In this document: positions 9,679 through 17,493 of the stretch, piece by piece
How positions within the stretch are numbered: the first letter of the stretch is position 1
Layout of the letters: each line of letters opens with the position of its first letter
DNA from: Streptacidiphilus sp. ASG 303
GTDB taxonomy: Bacteria > Actinomycetota > Actinomycetes > Streptomycetales > Streptomycetaceae
NCBI RefSeq assembly: GCF_020991365.1
Contig: NZ_JAJLRA010000011.1
Coordinates: forward strand, 140,067-204,066
Length of the DNA: 64,000 nucleotides
Reading direction: 5' to 3'
Made by a program: the position numbers and the translations under genes
The notes under the pieces: generated by a model
Databases searched by the model: none
What the model was told of the DNA's origin: nothing
What the model saw: the letters and a program-made list of their open reading frames with translations, nothing else

Positions 9679-10845
9679 ATGCGCGACGCAGTGATCGTCG
9701 ACGCCGTGCGCACCCCGGTCGGCCGGCGCGGCGGCGCCCTGGCCGGGATCCACCCCGCCGACCTCTCGGCCCACGTGCTGAACGCCCTCGCCGCCCGCAC
9801 CGGGCTCGACCCGGCACTGGTCGACGACGTGGTCTGGGGCTGCGTCTCCCAGGTCGGCGAGCAGACGGCCTGCATCGGCCGGTACGCGGTGCTCGCCGCC
9901 GGCTGGCCGGAGGAGGTGCCGGGCGTCACCGTGGACCGGCAGTGCGGCTCCTCGCAGCAGGCGGTGCACCAGGCGGCGGCCGGGGTGGTCTCCGGCCAGT
10001 ACGACATCGCGGTCGCCGGCGGCGTGGAGTCGATGACCCGGGTGCCGATGGGCTCCTCCTGGGGCGGCGGCGCCGTCGGGGAGCCGTACGGGCCGCTGGC
10101 ACGGGCCCGGTACGGGGGCGTCGAGTTCAACCAGGGCGTCGGCGCCGAGATGATCGCCGAGGAGTACGGGCTGGGCCGCGCCGAGCTGGACGCGTACGCC
10201 CTGGAGTCGCACGCCCGGGCCGCCCGTGCGATCGACGAGGGGTTCTTCCGGGACCAGACCGCGCCCGTGCCGGTCGCCGGCCCGGACGGCGAGGAGCGCC
10301 TCTTCACCACCGACGAGGGCGTGCGGCGCGGCTCCACCCCGGAGCAGCTGGCCGGGTTGAGGACCCCGTTCCGCGCGGACGGGGTGGTCTCGGCCGGGAA
10401 CGCCTCGCAGATCTCCGACGGCGCGGCCGCGCTGCTGGTCACCACGGGTGAGATCGCGGCCCGCCACGGCTGGCGGCCGATCGCGCGGGTGCACACGGCG
10501 ACGGTGGTCGGCACCGACCCGGTGACGATGCTCAAGGGGCCAATACCGGCGACCGCGAAGGTCCTCAAGCGGGCGGGGCTGTCGCTGGGCGACATCGGGG
10601 CGTTCGAGGTCAACGAGGCGTTCGCCTCGGTGGCGCTCGCGTGGCGGAAGGAGACCGGGGCGGACCCGGCACTGCTCAACCCGCACGGCGGCGCGATCGC
10701 CCTGGGGCACCCGCTGGGCGGCTCCGGCGCCCGGCTGATGACGACCCTGGTGCACCACATGCGGGACAACGGCGTGCGCTACGGCCTGCAGACCATGTGC
10801 GAGGGCGGCGGGATGGCCAACGCCACCGTCCTCGAGCTGCTCTGA
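9679..10845 (+). CDS. acetyl-CoA C-acyltransferase (thiolase)
   Basis: This 388-residue protein has all thiolase catalytic elements: nucleophile C89 in DRQCGSSQQAVH, NEAFAS, the GGAIALGHPLGGSGAR histidine motif and the C-terminal CEGGGMANA cysteine. It performs thiolytic cleavage or condensation of acyl-CoA units. The ATG is preceded by GAGGAGGACCCCT, and the gene lies 30 bp behind the acyl-CoA dehydrogenase, so the two are almost certainly cotranscribed. No enoyl-CoA hydratase or 3-hydroxyacyl-CoA dehydrogenase is present here; those steps must be encoded elsewhere. Confidence 0.9.
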   Translation: MRDAVIVDAVRTPVGRRGGALAGIHPADLSAHVLNALAARTGLDPALVDDVVWGCVSQVGEQTACIGRYAVLAAGWPEEVPGVTVDRQCGSSQQAVHQAAAGVVSGQYDIAVAGGVESMTRVPMGSSWGGGAVGEPYGPLARARYGGVEFNQGVGAEMIAEEYGLGRAELDAYALESHARAARAIDEGFFRDQTAPVPVAGPDGEERLFTTDEGVRRGSTPEQLAGLRTPFRADGVVSAGNASQISDGAAALLVTTGEIAARHGWRPIARVHTATVVGTDPVTMLKGPIPATAKVLKRAGLSLGDIGAFEVNEAFASVALAWRKETGADPALLNPHGGAIALGHPLGGSGARLMTTLVHHMRDNGVRYGLQTMCEGGGMANATVLELL

Positions 10846-10915
10846 CGGCACCGGGGCCCGTCCCCGCGCCGCGTCCGGCCCCGGCCGGGCGCGGCATCGG
10901 CCCCCTCGGGCGGTG

Positions 10916-11524
10916 TCAGCCCTCCCCGGGCGGCTCGGCGGCCTCGTCGGGGGCGGCCGTCCGGGCCGCCCCGTCCGTCCGGGCCGCCCTGTCCGTCCGG
11001 GCCGCCGTCCCGGCACCGGCCGCCGTCCCCGCCCGGGCCGCCTTCCCTGTCCTCGGCCCGGTCTCCGCCCCGACGGCCAGCGCGGCGGCGTCCAGCCCGC
11101 GGGTGAGCGCGTCGAGGCGCGTCCGCAGGTCGGCGATCTCCTCGAGGCTCATCCCGGTGGCGGAGGCGATCCGCAGCGGCACCTCGCAGGCCCGGTCGCG
11201 CAGGGCGTCCCCCGCCGCGGTGGGGGTGACCGTGACGGACCGCTCGTCCTCCGGGCTGCGGCGGCGCTCCACGAGGCCGGCCGCCTCCAGCCGCTTGAGC
11301 AGCGGCGAGAGGGTTCCCGAGTCCAGCCGGAGGGCCTCGCCGAGGCCCTTGACGGTGGTCCCGCCGTGCTCCCAGAGCACCATCATCACCAGGTACTGGG
11401 AATAGGTGAGGCCGAGGTCCCTGAGCAGGACGCGGTAGACGGCGCCGAAGGCGCGGTCGGCGGCGTTCAGGGCGAAGCAGACCTGGTTGTCGAGCCGCAG
11501 GGCTTCCTCGTGCTTGGTCCTCAT
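10916..11524 (-). CDS. ohrR: OhrR, organic-peroxide-sensing MarR repressor
   Basis: This 202-residue MarR-family protein has the OhrR hallmark LDNQVCFAL near the N-terminus, with C16 as peroxide-sensing cysteine. A winged helix follows (VKGLGEALRLDSGTLSPLLKRLE...ERRRSPEDERSV). The MarR domain ends near residue 145. The remaining 55 residues are an Ala/Arg/Thr-rich tail not needed for the family fold. ATG at 11524 is preferred over an upstream in-frame ATG because the family N-terminus begins here, although GGAGG is very close to it. It is divergent from ohr, and a perfect inverted repeat lies between them. Confidence 0.9.
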   Translation of the reverse strand: MRTKHEEALRLDNQVCFALNAADRAFGAVYRVLLRDLGLTYSQYLVMMVLWEHGGTTVKGLGEALRLDSGTLSPLLKRLEAAGLVERRRSPEDERSVTVTPTAAGDALRDRACEVPLRIASATGMSLEEIADLRTRLDALTRGLDAAALAVGAETGPRTGKAARAGTAAGAGTAARTDRAARTDGAARTAAPDEAAEPPGEG

Positions 11525-11556
11525 GCCTCCAGGGTAACGGCCTGCAGCGCGCCATC

Positions 11557-11572
11557 GAGTTGCGCACAACTC
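11557..11572. promoter_or_regulatory. OhrR operator between ohrR and ohr
   Basis: GAGTTG-CGCA-CAACTC is a perfect 6-bp inverted repeat. A second related TTGCG element (AATTGCGTGC) follows at 11573-11582. The position between the divergent genes and the AT-rich context fit a shared OhrR operator that also overlaps the ohr promoter. Confidence 0.7.
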
Positions 11573-11678
11573 AATTGCGTGCTTCAGTTATGTCCGTACG
11601 CAGGAACACCGGACATGCAGGACCCCAGAGATGCGGGATCCCGGAAACACGGGATCCAGGACGGGAAGGACGCGCACG

Positions 11679-12089
11679 ATGGACGCGCTGTACACCGCTG
11701 TCGCCACCGCCAACGGCCGCGAGGGCCGGGCCGTCAGTTCGGACGGCCAGCTGGACCTGCCCCTCTCCCCGCCCCCGGCGCTCGGCGGCAGCGGACAGGG
11801 CACCAACCCCGAGCAGCTCTTCGCGGCCGGCTACGCCGCCTGCTTCGCCAGCGCCCTCGGCCTGGTCGGCCGGCAGGCCAAGGTCGACACCAAGGACGCC
11901 TCCGTGACCGCCGAGGTCTCCATCGGCAAGGTCGGCGAGGGCTTCGGCCTGGCCGTCGTCCTCCGGGTGGAGCTGCCGGAGGAGCTGCACGGCGAGACCG
12001 GCGAACTGCTGGTCAAGAAGGCGCACGAGGTGTGCCCCTACTCCAACGCGACCCGCGGCAACATCCCCGTGGAGCTCGTCGTCGAGTGA
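11679..12089 (+). CDS. ohr: organic hydroperoxide resistance protein Ohr
   Basis: This 136-residue OsmC/Ohr-family peroxidase has reactive cysteines C55 (YAACFASAL) and C120 (HEVCPYSNATRGN), plus the conserved GTNPEQLFAAGYA stretch. Ohr reduces organic and fatty-acid hydroperoxides using lipoylated proteins as electron donors. The ATG at 11679 has GGGAAGGA upstream; an earlier in-frame ATG would add 16 residues not found in the family. It is divergent from ohrR and should be derepressed by organic peroxide. Confidence 0.93.
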   Translation: MDALYTAVATANGREGRAVSSDGQLDLPLSPPPALGGSGQGTNPEQLFAAGYAACFASALGLVGRQAKVDTKDASVTAEVSIGKVGEGFGLAVVLRVELPEELHGETGELLVKKAHEVCPYSNATRGNIPVELVVE

Positions 12090-12131
12090 GACGACGGGCC
12101 GGGCGCCCCGCGGGGCGGCCGGCCCGTCGCA

Positions 12132-12174
12132 CCGGCCGCGCACACGCCGTCCCCCGACGGCGGTGCGCGGCCGG
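12132..12174 (+). terminator. terminator hairpin of ohr
   Basis: Arms 12132-12142/12064+100-type pairing is not needed: the stem is 11 bp (12132-12142 with 12164-12174) plus 7 bp (12145-12151 with 12056+100 region, that is 12156-12162), closing on a CCCC loop. It begins 43 bp after the ohr stop. Confidence 0.75.
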
Positions 12175-12242
12175 CGTCGTCGCCCCCGGACCGGCGGCCG
12201 TGCCGGTCGGTCCCCCGGGGCGGCCCGGCCGCAAGGCCGGGC

Positions 12243-12280
12243 GGACCGCCCGGGCGGCTGCGGCCCCGCCCGGGCGGTCC
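12243..12280. terminator. GC-rich hairpin between convergent genes
   Basis: Perfect 13-bp arms (12243-12255 and 12268-12280) enclose a 12-nt loop. It lies between ohr and the convergent membrane-protein gene and may serve either direction. Confidence 0.55.
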
Positions 12281-12287
12281 TGCTGTG

Positions 12288-12337
12288 GGACCCCGCGCCC
12301 CGGACCCCGCACGCCCGGGGTCCGGGGCGCGGGGTCC
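12288..12337 (-). terminator. very strong 22-bp terminator hairpin
   Basis: A perfect 22-bp inverted repeat (12288-12309 and 12316-12337, 6-nt loop) lies 7 bp beyond the stop codon of the membrane protein that ends at 12345. Confidence 0.75.
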
Positions 12338-12344
12338 GTGCGCC

Positions 12345-13160
12345 TCAGGGCTCGTACACCTGGTCCATCCGCACCACGCGGCCCCCGGCGTCCTGCCGGA
12401 CCGCGAAGAGCAGGCCGGGGTGGCGGGCCAGCCCGGCGGCCAGCTCGGCGAGCGAGGCGACGGCCGGCCGGCTGCCGGTGCTGAGCGGGGCGGTGGTGGT
12501 GACCGCCGCCGTGGGCGCGACGGCGATCCGGCGGACCGCTCCGGACGGCGCCAGGGTGGTGCCGCCGGGGGCCGACGGGTCGGCCGCACAGGAGAGCGGG
12601 ACCGCCTCGACCGCCGCGGCGAGCCCACGCAGCGGGTCCTGGCGCAGGGTGATCCCCCGGACCCGCATCAGCACCGTGCGGGCGCCCGCCGCCGCACAGG
12701 AGGCCTGCGCCGTGGGCAGCGGCAGCGGCAGAGCCGTCGCGGTGCCGGCCGGCCCTCCGGCCGTCGGGGACCCGGCCGTCGGGGCGGGCGCGCCCGTGCC
12801 GCGGGACGGGCCCGTGGAGGCGGACCCGGTGGCGGCGGGCCCGGACGTCCGGCCGGGCGCCGGGGCGCCGGGGCGGGTGTCCGCGGGTGCGGGCACCGCC
12901 GGTGCGGTGGCCGCCGGGCGGACGGGCCCGGGGGCGGGAGGCGCCTGCGCACCGTGGAATCCCCCGGCCAGGCCGTACGCGGTGCCGCCCGCCAGCAGGC
13001 CCGCGAGGGCCGCCGACGGCACGAGGACGATCCGCCTGCGGCGCCGCTGCTCGGTGCGGCGGCGCAGCCGTGCGGGGTGCAGCGGCGGCGCGGCGTCGCG
13101 CTCCGCCGACTCGGCGAGCCCCTGCAGGGCGTCCCGGAACTGCTGATCCCAACCGTTCAT
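12345..13160 (-). CDS. single-pass membrane protein coupled to an ECF sigma factor
   Basis: This 271-residue protein has a short cytoplasmic N-terminus rich in Arg (about 1-43), one membrane segment (about 44-66: IVLVPSAALAGLLAGGTAYGL), a Pro/Ala/Gly/Thr-rich linker and a C-terminal extracytoplasmic region with two Cys. Its ATG overlaps the sigma factor stop as ATGA, so translation is coupled. Position and topology suggest an anti-sigma or sensor partner, but no ZAS zinc motif (HxxxCxxC) is present and the N-terminal part is short. Treat the regulatory role as inference. Confidence 0.75.
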   Translation of the reverse strand: MNGWDQQFRDALQGLAESAERDAAPPLHPARLRRRTEQRRRRRIVLVPSAALAGLLAGGTAYGLAGGFHGAQAPPAPGPVRPAATAPAVPAPADTRPGAPAPGRTSGPAATGSASTGPSRGTGAPAPTAGSPTAGGPAGTATALPLPLPTAQASCAAAGARTVLMRVRGITLRQDPLRGLAAAVEAVPLSCAADPSAPGGTTLAPSGAVRRIAVAPTAAVTTTAPLSTGSRPAVASLAELAAGLARHPGLLFAVRQDAGGRVVRMDQVYEP

Positions 13161-13651
13161 CGCGCGGAGATTCCCAGGAGGTCGTCGGACAGGTGTCGGG
13201 CGAGGGTCGCGCGGGCCCGGGAGAGCCGGACCTTCACGGTGCCGACCGGCGAACCGGTCTCCGCGGCGACCTCGGCGACCGGCAGGTCGCACAGGTAATG
13301 GAGCACCACCGCTCGTCGCTGCTCCTCGGGTATCCTCCGCAGCGCCGCCACCAGGGCGGCGTGCTCCGGTCCGGGTTCGCGGACGTCGCCGGGGGCGCCG
13401 TGGCGGAACCAGGCCATGAGGGTGCTGCGGGCCCGGCGCCACCGGCTGACGGCGAGCCGCCAGGCGACGGTGCGGACCCAGGCCTCGGGCGCGTGGGCGG
13501 AGGAGAGCTCCTCGCGCCGGTCCCAGGCGCGCACGAAGGCCTCCTGGACGACGTCCTGCGCGTCGGCCAGGTTCCCGGTCATGGCGTAGAGCTGGCCGAC
13601 GAGGCGCGGCCAGCTCCTGCTGTAGAAGGCGTCGAACTCGTCAGGCGCCAA
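13157..13651 (-). CDS. ECF RNA polymerase sigma factor (SigE-like family)
   Basis: This 164-residue protein begins with FDAFYSRSWPRLVGQLYAMTG, followed by DAQDVVQEAFVRAW of sigma region 2. Region 4 is VVLHYLCDLPVAEVAAETGS with PVGTVKVRLSRARATL as recognition helix. This matches the small SigE-type ECF group seen in many paralogs in Streptomyces. I chose a TTG at 13651 because AAGGAG lies 9 nt upstream and the resulting length fits the family; the frame stays open far upstream but is low-complexity there. It is translationally coupled to the membrane protein downstream. Confidence 0.8.
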   Translation of the reverse strand: MAPDEFDAFYSRSWPRLVGQLYAMTGNLADAQDVVQEAFVRAWDRREELSSAHAPEAWVRTVAWRLAVSRWRRARSTLMAWFRHGAPGDVREPGPEHAALVAALRRIPEEQRRAVVLHYLCDLPVAEVAAETGSPVGTVKVRLSRARATLARHLSDDLLGISAR

Positions 13652-14165
13652 GCGTCCCCGCTCCTTGCTCCGGCCGGTGCGGCCTCCTCCGGACGACGCG
13701 CGCGCCGCCGCGCCCCGGCGCGCCCGGGGTCCGGCGCACGGGGCGGCCGCCGCCCCGCGAGGGGCGGCACCGGTGCCGCACTCTATCCGCCACGTCTTCC
13801 TGTCCCTGCCCGGTACGTCCCCCTGCCCGGTACGTCCCCCGCCCGGCACGCCGCCGGCCGGTCCGCGCCCCGCCCGGGACGGGCGGGGGCCCCGGCCGGC
13901 GGCGGCCCGGTGCGTGTGCCGCGGGGGCGGTCCGGGGGCCGGGCCGGCGGCCCTGTCCCCGCCGGCTCCGGTCCCGGTCCTCCCCCGCGGCCTGTGCCCC
14001 GCCCGGCCCGGTCCCGCGCCAGGGGGGAGCGGCGGGGCCGGATCGGGCGGGGCCCTCCCCCGGCCCGGCCGCGGCATCGGGGGGACGGCGCCGCGGCCGG
14101 ACCGGGGGAGGGTGCTCACTCCCGGCCGGGAGGCGTCCGCCGGGAGGAGTTCGGGTGCGCCGGCG
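13652..14165. other. 514-bp intergenic region without a recognisable gene
   Basis: The sequence between the sigma factor and the lipoprotein gene is extremely GC-rich. It holds a tandem 17-bp duplication (CTGCCCGGTACGTCCCC at 13806-13822 and 13823-13839) and a 14-bp palindrome (14119-14132). Open frames here have no coding bias I trust. The sigma-factor promoter must lie within it. Confidence 0.6.
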
Positions 14166-14993
14166 TCAGCCGGCGGCCTTCAGCACCTTCAGCGCCTTCT
14201 GGGTGTCGGTCGAGACCGGGCCGGTGCGGAGGATGCCCGGGCAGACGTTGAGCGGCCTGTCGGCGCCGGTGGAGGTGTGCACCGGGAGGCGGAGCAGGCC
14301 GCTCTGGCCGGGGATGCCGACGTCGAGGCCGTCCAGCGCGGGGCAGGCGGTGCCGGTGACGAACCGGACGCCGACGTAGACGCTGCCGCCGGCGGCGACG
14401 GTGACCTGGCCGGGGGCGGTGCCGACACGGGTCTGCTTCACGCCCTCCAGCGGGCCGCCCACGGAGAGGGGGGTGATGCCGGTCCAGCCGTCGAGCACGC
14501 AGGACGAGGTGGTGGTGTTGACCAGCTTCACGACGGTGGTGACGACGCCGGGGGGCAGGTTGCCCACGTCGATGCCGGAGGTGGCGGCGGGAGCCACGAC
14601 GGAGCCCTTGAGGTCCTTCAGGGCGCAGACCGAGCCGACGGCGTCGCCGGCGGTGCCGACCGCGCTGCCGACCGCACGGCCGGCGGCGCCCTTGACGCTG
14701 CCCGCGGCGGAGCCGGCGACGCCGCCCACCGTGCCGACGGCCTTGCCGGCGTCGACGGAGGCCGGCAGCGAGGCCGCGCCCGAGGGAAGCCTCACGCCGC
14801 GCCCGGCCGGGAGGGAGGGCAGGCCGGCGGGGACGCTCACCGAGGGCGAGGGCAGGGCGGCGGCCGCACCCGCCGGGGTCGGCAGGCCGGCGGCGGCGGG
14901 CGTGCCGGACTTGCAGGCGGAGAGGCTCAGGGCCGCGGCACCGGCGATCGCGAGGACGGCGAGGTGCTTCGGGGTGCGGGTTGCAGCGCGCAT
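14166..14993 (-). CDS. secreted lipoprotein with DUF4232-like C-terminal domain
   Basis: This 275-residue protein has a lipoprotein signal peptide with the lipobox LSAC at residues 24-27, so it should be anchored outside the membrane. A low-complexity Ala/Pro/Ser and then Gly/Ala/Val-repeat region (about 30-125) precedes a C-terminal beta domain. That domain has LVNTTTSSCVLDGWTG and paired cysteines, similar to DUF4232 proteins. Function is unknown. The ATG at 14993 is set by the signal peptide; GGAG lies about 11 nt upstream. Confidence 0.75.
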   Translation of the reverse strand: MRAATRTPKHLAVLAIAGAAALSLSACKSGTPAAAGLPTPAGAAAALPSPSVSVPAGLPSLPAGRGVRLPSGAASLPASVDAGKAVGTVGGVAGSAAGSVKGAAGRAVGSAVGTAGDAVGSVCALKDLKGSVVAPAATSGIDVGNLPPGVVTTVVKLVNTTTSSCVLDGWTGITPLSVGGPLEGVKQTRVGTAPGQVTVAAGGSVYVGVRFVTGTACPALDGLDVGIPGQSGLLRLPVHTSTGADRPLNVCPGILRTGPVSTDTQKALKVLKAAG

Positions 14994-15234
14994 GGGGGGC
15001 TCGGCTCCAGGGGCGTGGGCTGGTGACTTGCCCCCTCTACGCAGCTCGGCGGGTGCCGGGTTACATGCCCCTGACGACTTTTCTGCGTGACCCCGGTCAC
15101 ATCGTCGTACCGGCCGTCCGGCGCGGGCCGTGGGGCACCGGCGTCCGTACCGGCGCCCCGGACGGCGCCACCCGGCCCGCGCACACCGCACGGCACGGCA
15201 CGGCCCGCACGCACCCCGCGTCCCGGCCCCGGCC

Positions 15235-15534
15235 TCACATGGCCAGATAGGCCCGCATGTGGGTGGTCTCCTCGATCTCGCCTCCCGCCTTGGCCAGCAG
15301 CTGCCTGGACAGGTCGCCCAGCGCACGGGCCGCGGCCACCTCCTCGCCGACCCGCTGCTGCTCCGGGTCGTCGGGGTGCCGGGTCGCGTGCCCGTGGGCC
15401 CTCAGCTCCGACCCGTCCTGCAACCGGAGCAGGGCCGCCGCCCGGGTCCGGGCGCCCTCCTCGCGGAACTCCATCTCGACGTGCCACCCGACGATCGTCT
15501 GCGCCGGGTCCCTGGTCTGCGTCCGCGTCTGCAC
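15235..15534 (-). CDS. DUF1876 (dsRBD-like fold) small protein
   Basis: This 99-residue protein has the DUF1876 pattern: WHVEMEFREEGARTRAAALL, then LRAHGHATRHPDDP and GEEVAAARALGDLSRQLL. These small actinobacterial proteins are widespread and of unknown function. The GTG at 15534 is chosen because GGAGG sits 8 nt upstream and the domain starts immediately after it. It lies alone between the lipoprotein and acylphosphatase genes. Confidence 0.8.
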   Translation of the reverse strand: MQTRTQTRDPAQTIVGWHVEMEFREEGARTRAAALLRLQDGSELRAHGHATRHPDDPEQQRVGEEVAAARALGDLSRQLLAKAGGEIEETTHMRAYLAM

Positions 15535-15636
15535 GGCAATCACCTCCGAGCACTGACCCTTCCAGGGTGCGCCGGTCCCGGCGCGCGCACCACCCGCGGG
15601 CGGGCGCACCGGCGCACGGCGGCCCGGGCGCCGGCC

Positions 15637-15912
15637 TCAGCGGGTGGGCAGCACGGCGAAGCCGACGGCTCCGGCCGGCTCCTCCTCCGCCACCTCGACC
15701 CGGTCCACCCGGGCGGCGGGCGGCCCGTGGCGCACCCAGGCGAGCAGCTGCTCCACGCGCTCGGCGGGCCCCTCGAAGACCGCCTCCACGCCCCCGTCGG
15801 CGCGGTTGCGCACCCACCCGGCCACGCCGTGCCCGACGGCCGTCCTGCGGCAGGCGTCCCGGAAGAAGACGCCCTGCACCAGGCCGGTCACGACCACACG
15901 CCTGCGGACCAT
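15637..15912 (-). CDS. acyP: acylphosphatase
   Basis: This 91-residue protein spans a full acylphosphatase domain with VTGLVQGVFFRDACR and WVRNRADGGVEAVFEG. R18 and N36 match the catalytic arginine and asparagine. It hydrolyses acyl phosphates such as carbamoyl or 1,3-bisphosphoglycerate. The ATG at 15912 is set by family length. It is divergent from the CapA-like gene. Confidence 0.92.
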   Translation of the reverse strand: MVRRRVVVTGLVQGVFFRDACRRTAVGHGVAGWVRNRADGGVEAVFEGPAERVEQLLAWVRHGPPAARVDRVEVAEEEPAGAVGFAVLPTR

Positions 15913-16110
15913 GCGCCCCGCCACCTCGCCTCCTGGACGGCCGTTCCCGGACAACGTATCCCCGGGGCGCCCCGGCCGCCCGCAGCGCCGGCCGGAGGCA
16001 GGCGGCGAGGGGGCGGCGCGGCGGCGGCGGGCCGCCGCGTGACGGCGGGCGCCGCGGGCCGCATGCTGGAAGGTGGGGCGAGCGGCGGGAACGGGACGGG
16101 GTGACCGGTG

Positions 16111-17142
16111 ATGGCCGTCACCGTGGCACTGGCAGGGGACACCATGCTGGGGCGGGGCGTCGCCGCCCGCATCGGGGCGGGCGGCCGGGCCCGGGAGCTG
16201 TTCGGGCCGGAGGTGCGGGCCGCCGCCGCGTCGGCGGACCTGTTCGTGCTCAACCTGGAGTGCTGCGTCTCGGACCGGGGAGAGCCGTGGCCGGAGCCGG
16301 GCAAGCTGTTCTTCTTCCGCACCCCTCCGGCCGCGGCCGGGATCCTGGCGGAGCTGGGCGTGGACTGCGTGACCCTGGCCAACAACCACGCGCTGGACTA
16401 CGGCTTCGACGCCCTCGCCGACACCCTCGCGCACCTGGCCGCCGCCGGGATCCGCACGGTGGGCGCGGGCGCCGGCCTGGAGGCGGCACGCCGGTTCGAG
16501 GTGCTGGAGGCGGGCGGGGTGCGGCTGGCCGTGGTCGGGGTCGCGGACCACCCGCCGGACTTCGCCGCCGCGCCGGACCGGCCGGGCACCGCCCTCGCCG
16601 ACCTGCGGTCCGGGGTGCCCGAGTGGCTGGAGGCCGAGGTGGGGCGCGCCGCGGCGGCGGCCGACGCGGTGCTGGTGACGCCGCACTGGGGGCCCAACAT
16701 GACCGCCCGCCCGCCCCGGTACGTGCGGCGGGCCGCCTGCGGGCTGCTGGACGCGGGCGCCGCCCTGGTCGCGGGCCACTCGGCACACGTCTTCCACGGG
16801 GTGGCGCACGGCGTGCTGCACGACATGGGCGACTTCGCCGACGACTACGCCGTCCACCCCGTGCTCCGCAACGACCTGGGGCTGCTGTTCCTGGTCACGC
16901 TGGCCGGGGGCGCACCGGCCGAGGGCGCACCGGCCGAGGGCGCCGCGCCGGGCCGGGCGCCGGGGGGCCGGACGCGCCCGGTGCGGCTGGAGGCGCTGCC
17001 GCTGGTGCTGGGGACCGGCCGCACGGAGGCCGCCCGGGGCGAGGCGTGGGAGTGGGTGCACGACCGGTTCGCGCGGGCGTGCTCGGAGTTCGGGACCGCC
17101 GTGGCGGCCGAGGACGGCCGGCTGGTGGTGGACTGGTCCTGA
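16111..17142 (+). CDS. CapA-family metallophosphatase-like protein
   Basis: This 343-residue protein has the CapA/PgsA fold: VALAGDTMLGRGVA, LNLECCVSD, the TLANNHALDYG metal motif, VTPHWGPN and a GHSAHVFHG histidine motif. Family members are linked to poly-gamma-glutamate or capsule synthesis, but most lone actinobacterial copies are uncharacterised. No capB/capC-like gene is nearby, so a specific polymer role is not supported. A GTG immediately precedes the ATG and is an equally possible start. The last 100 residues include an Ala/Pro/Gly-rich insertion. Confidence 0.85.
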   Translation: MAVTVALAGDTMLGRGVAARIGAGGRARELFGPEVRAAAASADLFVLNLECCVSDRGEPWPEPGKLFFFRTPPAAAGILAELGVDCVTLANNHALDYGFDALADTLAHLAAAGIRTVGAGAGLEAARRFEVLEAGGVRLAVVGVADHPPDFAAAPDRPGTALADLRSGVPEWLEAEVGRAAAAADAVLVTPHWGPNMTARPPRYVRRAACGLLDAGAALVAGHSAHVFHGVAHGVLHDMGDFADDYAVHPVLRNDLGLLFLVTLAGGAPAEGAPAEGAAPGRAPGGRTRPVRLEALPLVLGTGRTEAARGEAWEWVHDRFARACSEFGTAVAAEDGRLVVDWS

Positions 17143-17214
17143 GGCGGCAGGCCGGGCCCGCACGGCCGCTCCGGCCGGACGGGGGGTCCGGGCCGGCCGC
17201 GCCGGACCTGCGGC

Positions 17215-17355
17215 TCAGCGCTCGGGGGCGCCCTCGTCGGGCCGGTAGGACCTGGTCCACGACTCGCCGCAGGGGCACCGGGACAGCTCGACCAGCTGCC
17301 CGTCCTCGGTCACGGAGAGGCCGCGGTTGACGCGTACGTGGACATGCTCACCCAT
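17215..17355 (-). CDS. 46-residue CPCG protein of unknown function
   Basis: This short protein starts MGEHVHVRVNRGLSV and contains SRCPCGESWTRSY, a lone CxC pair that could bind metal. The ATG at 17355 has AAGGCGG upstream. A longer in-frame version would start at 17469 but adds an atypical N-terminus. It lies immediately downstream of the lipoamide dehydrogenase gene on the same strand. Confidence 0.55.
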   Translation of the reverse strand: MGEHVHVRVNRGLSVTEDGQLVELSRCPCGESWTRSYRPDEGAPER

Positions 17356-17493
17356 GGGCGGGACCGCCTTCCGTCGGACGTGCGAACGCGCGGACGCGCA
17401 TTCCGGGCTGAACGCCCAAAGCCCAACATAGGCGGACAGGACGCCCCGGAAGGGCGCCCTGTGGGGCATCCCACACGGCCGCCGGCCGGCCCG

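Noticed and set aside
14119..14132. 14-bp palindrome CTCCCGGCCGGGAG as terminator or operator
   Set aside because: It has no loop and no partner element; such GC palindromes are frequent here.
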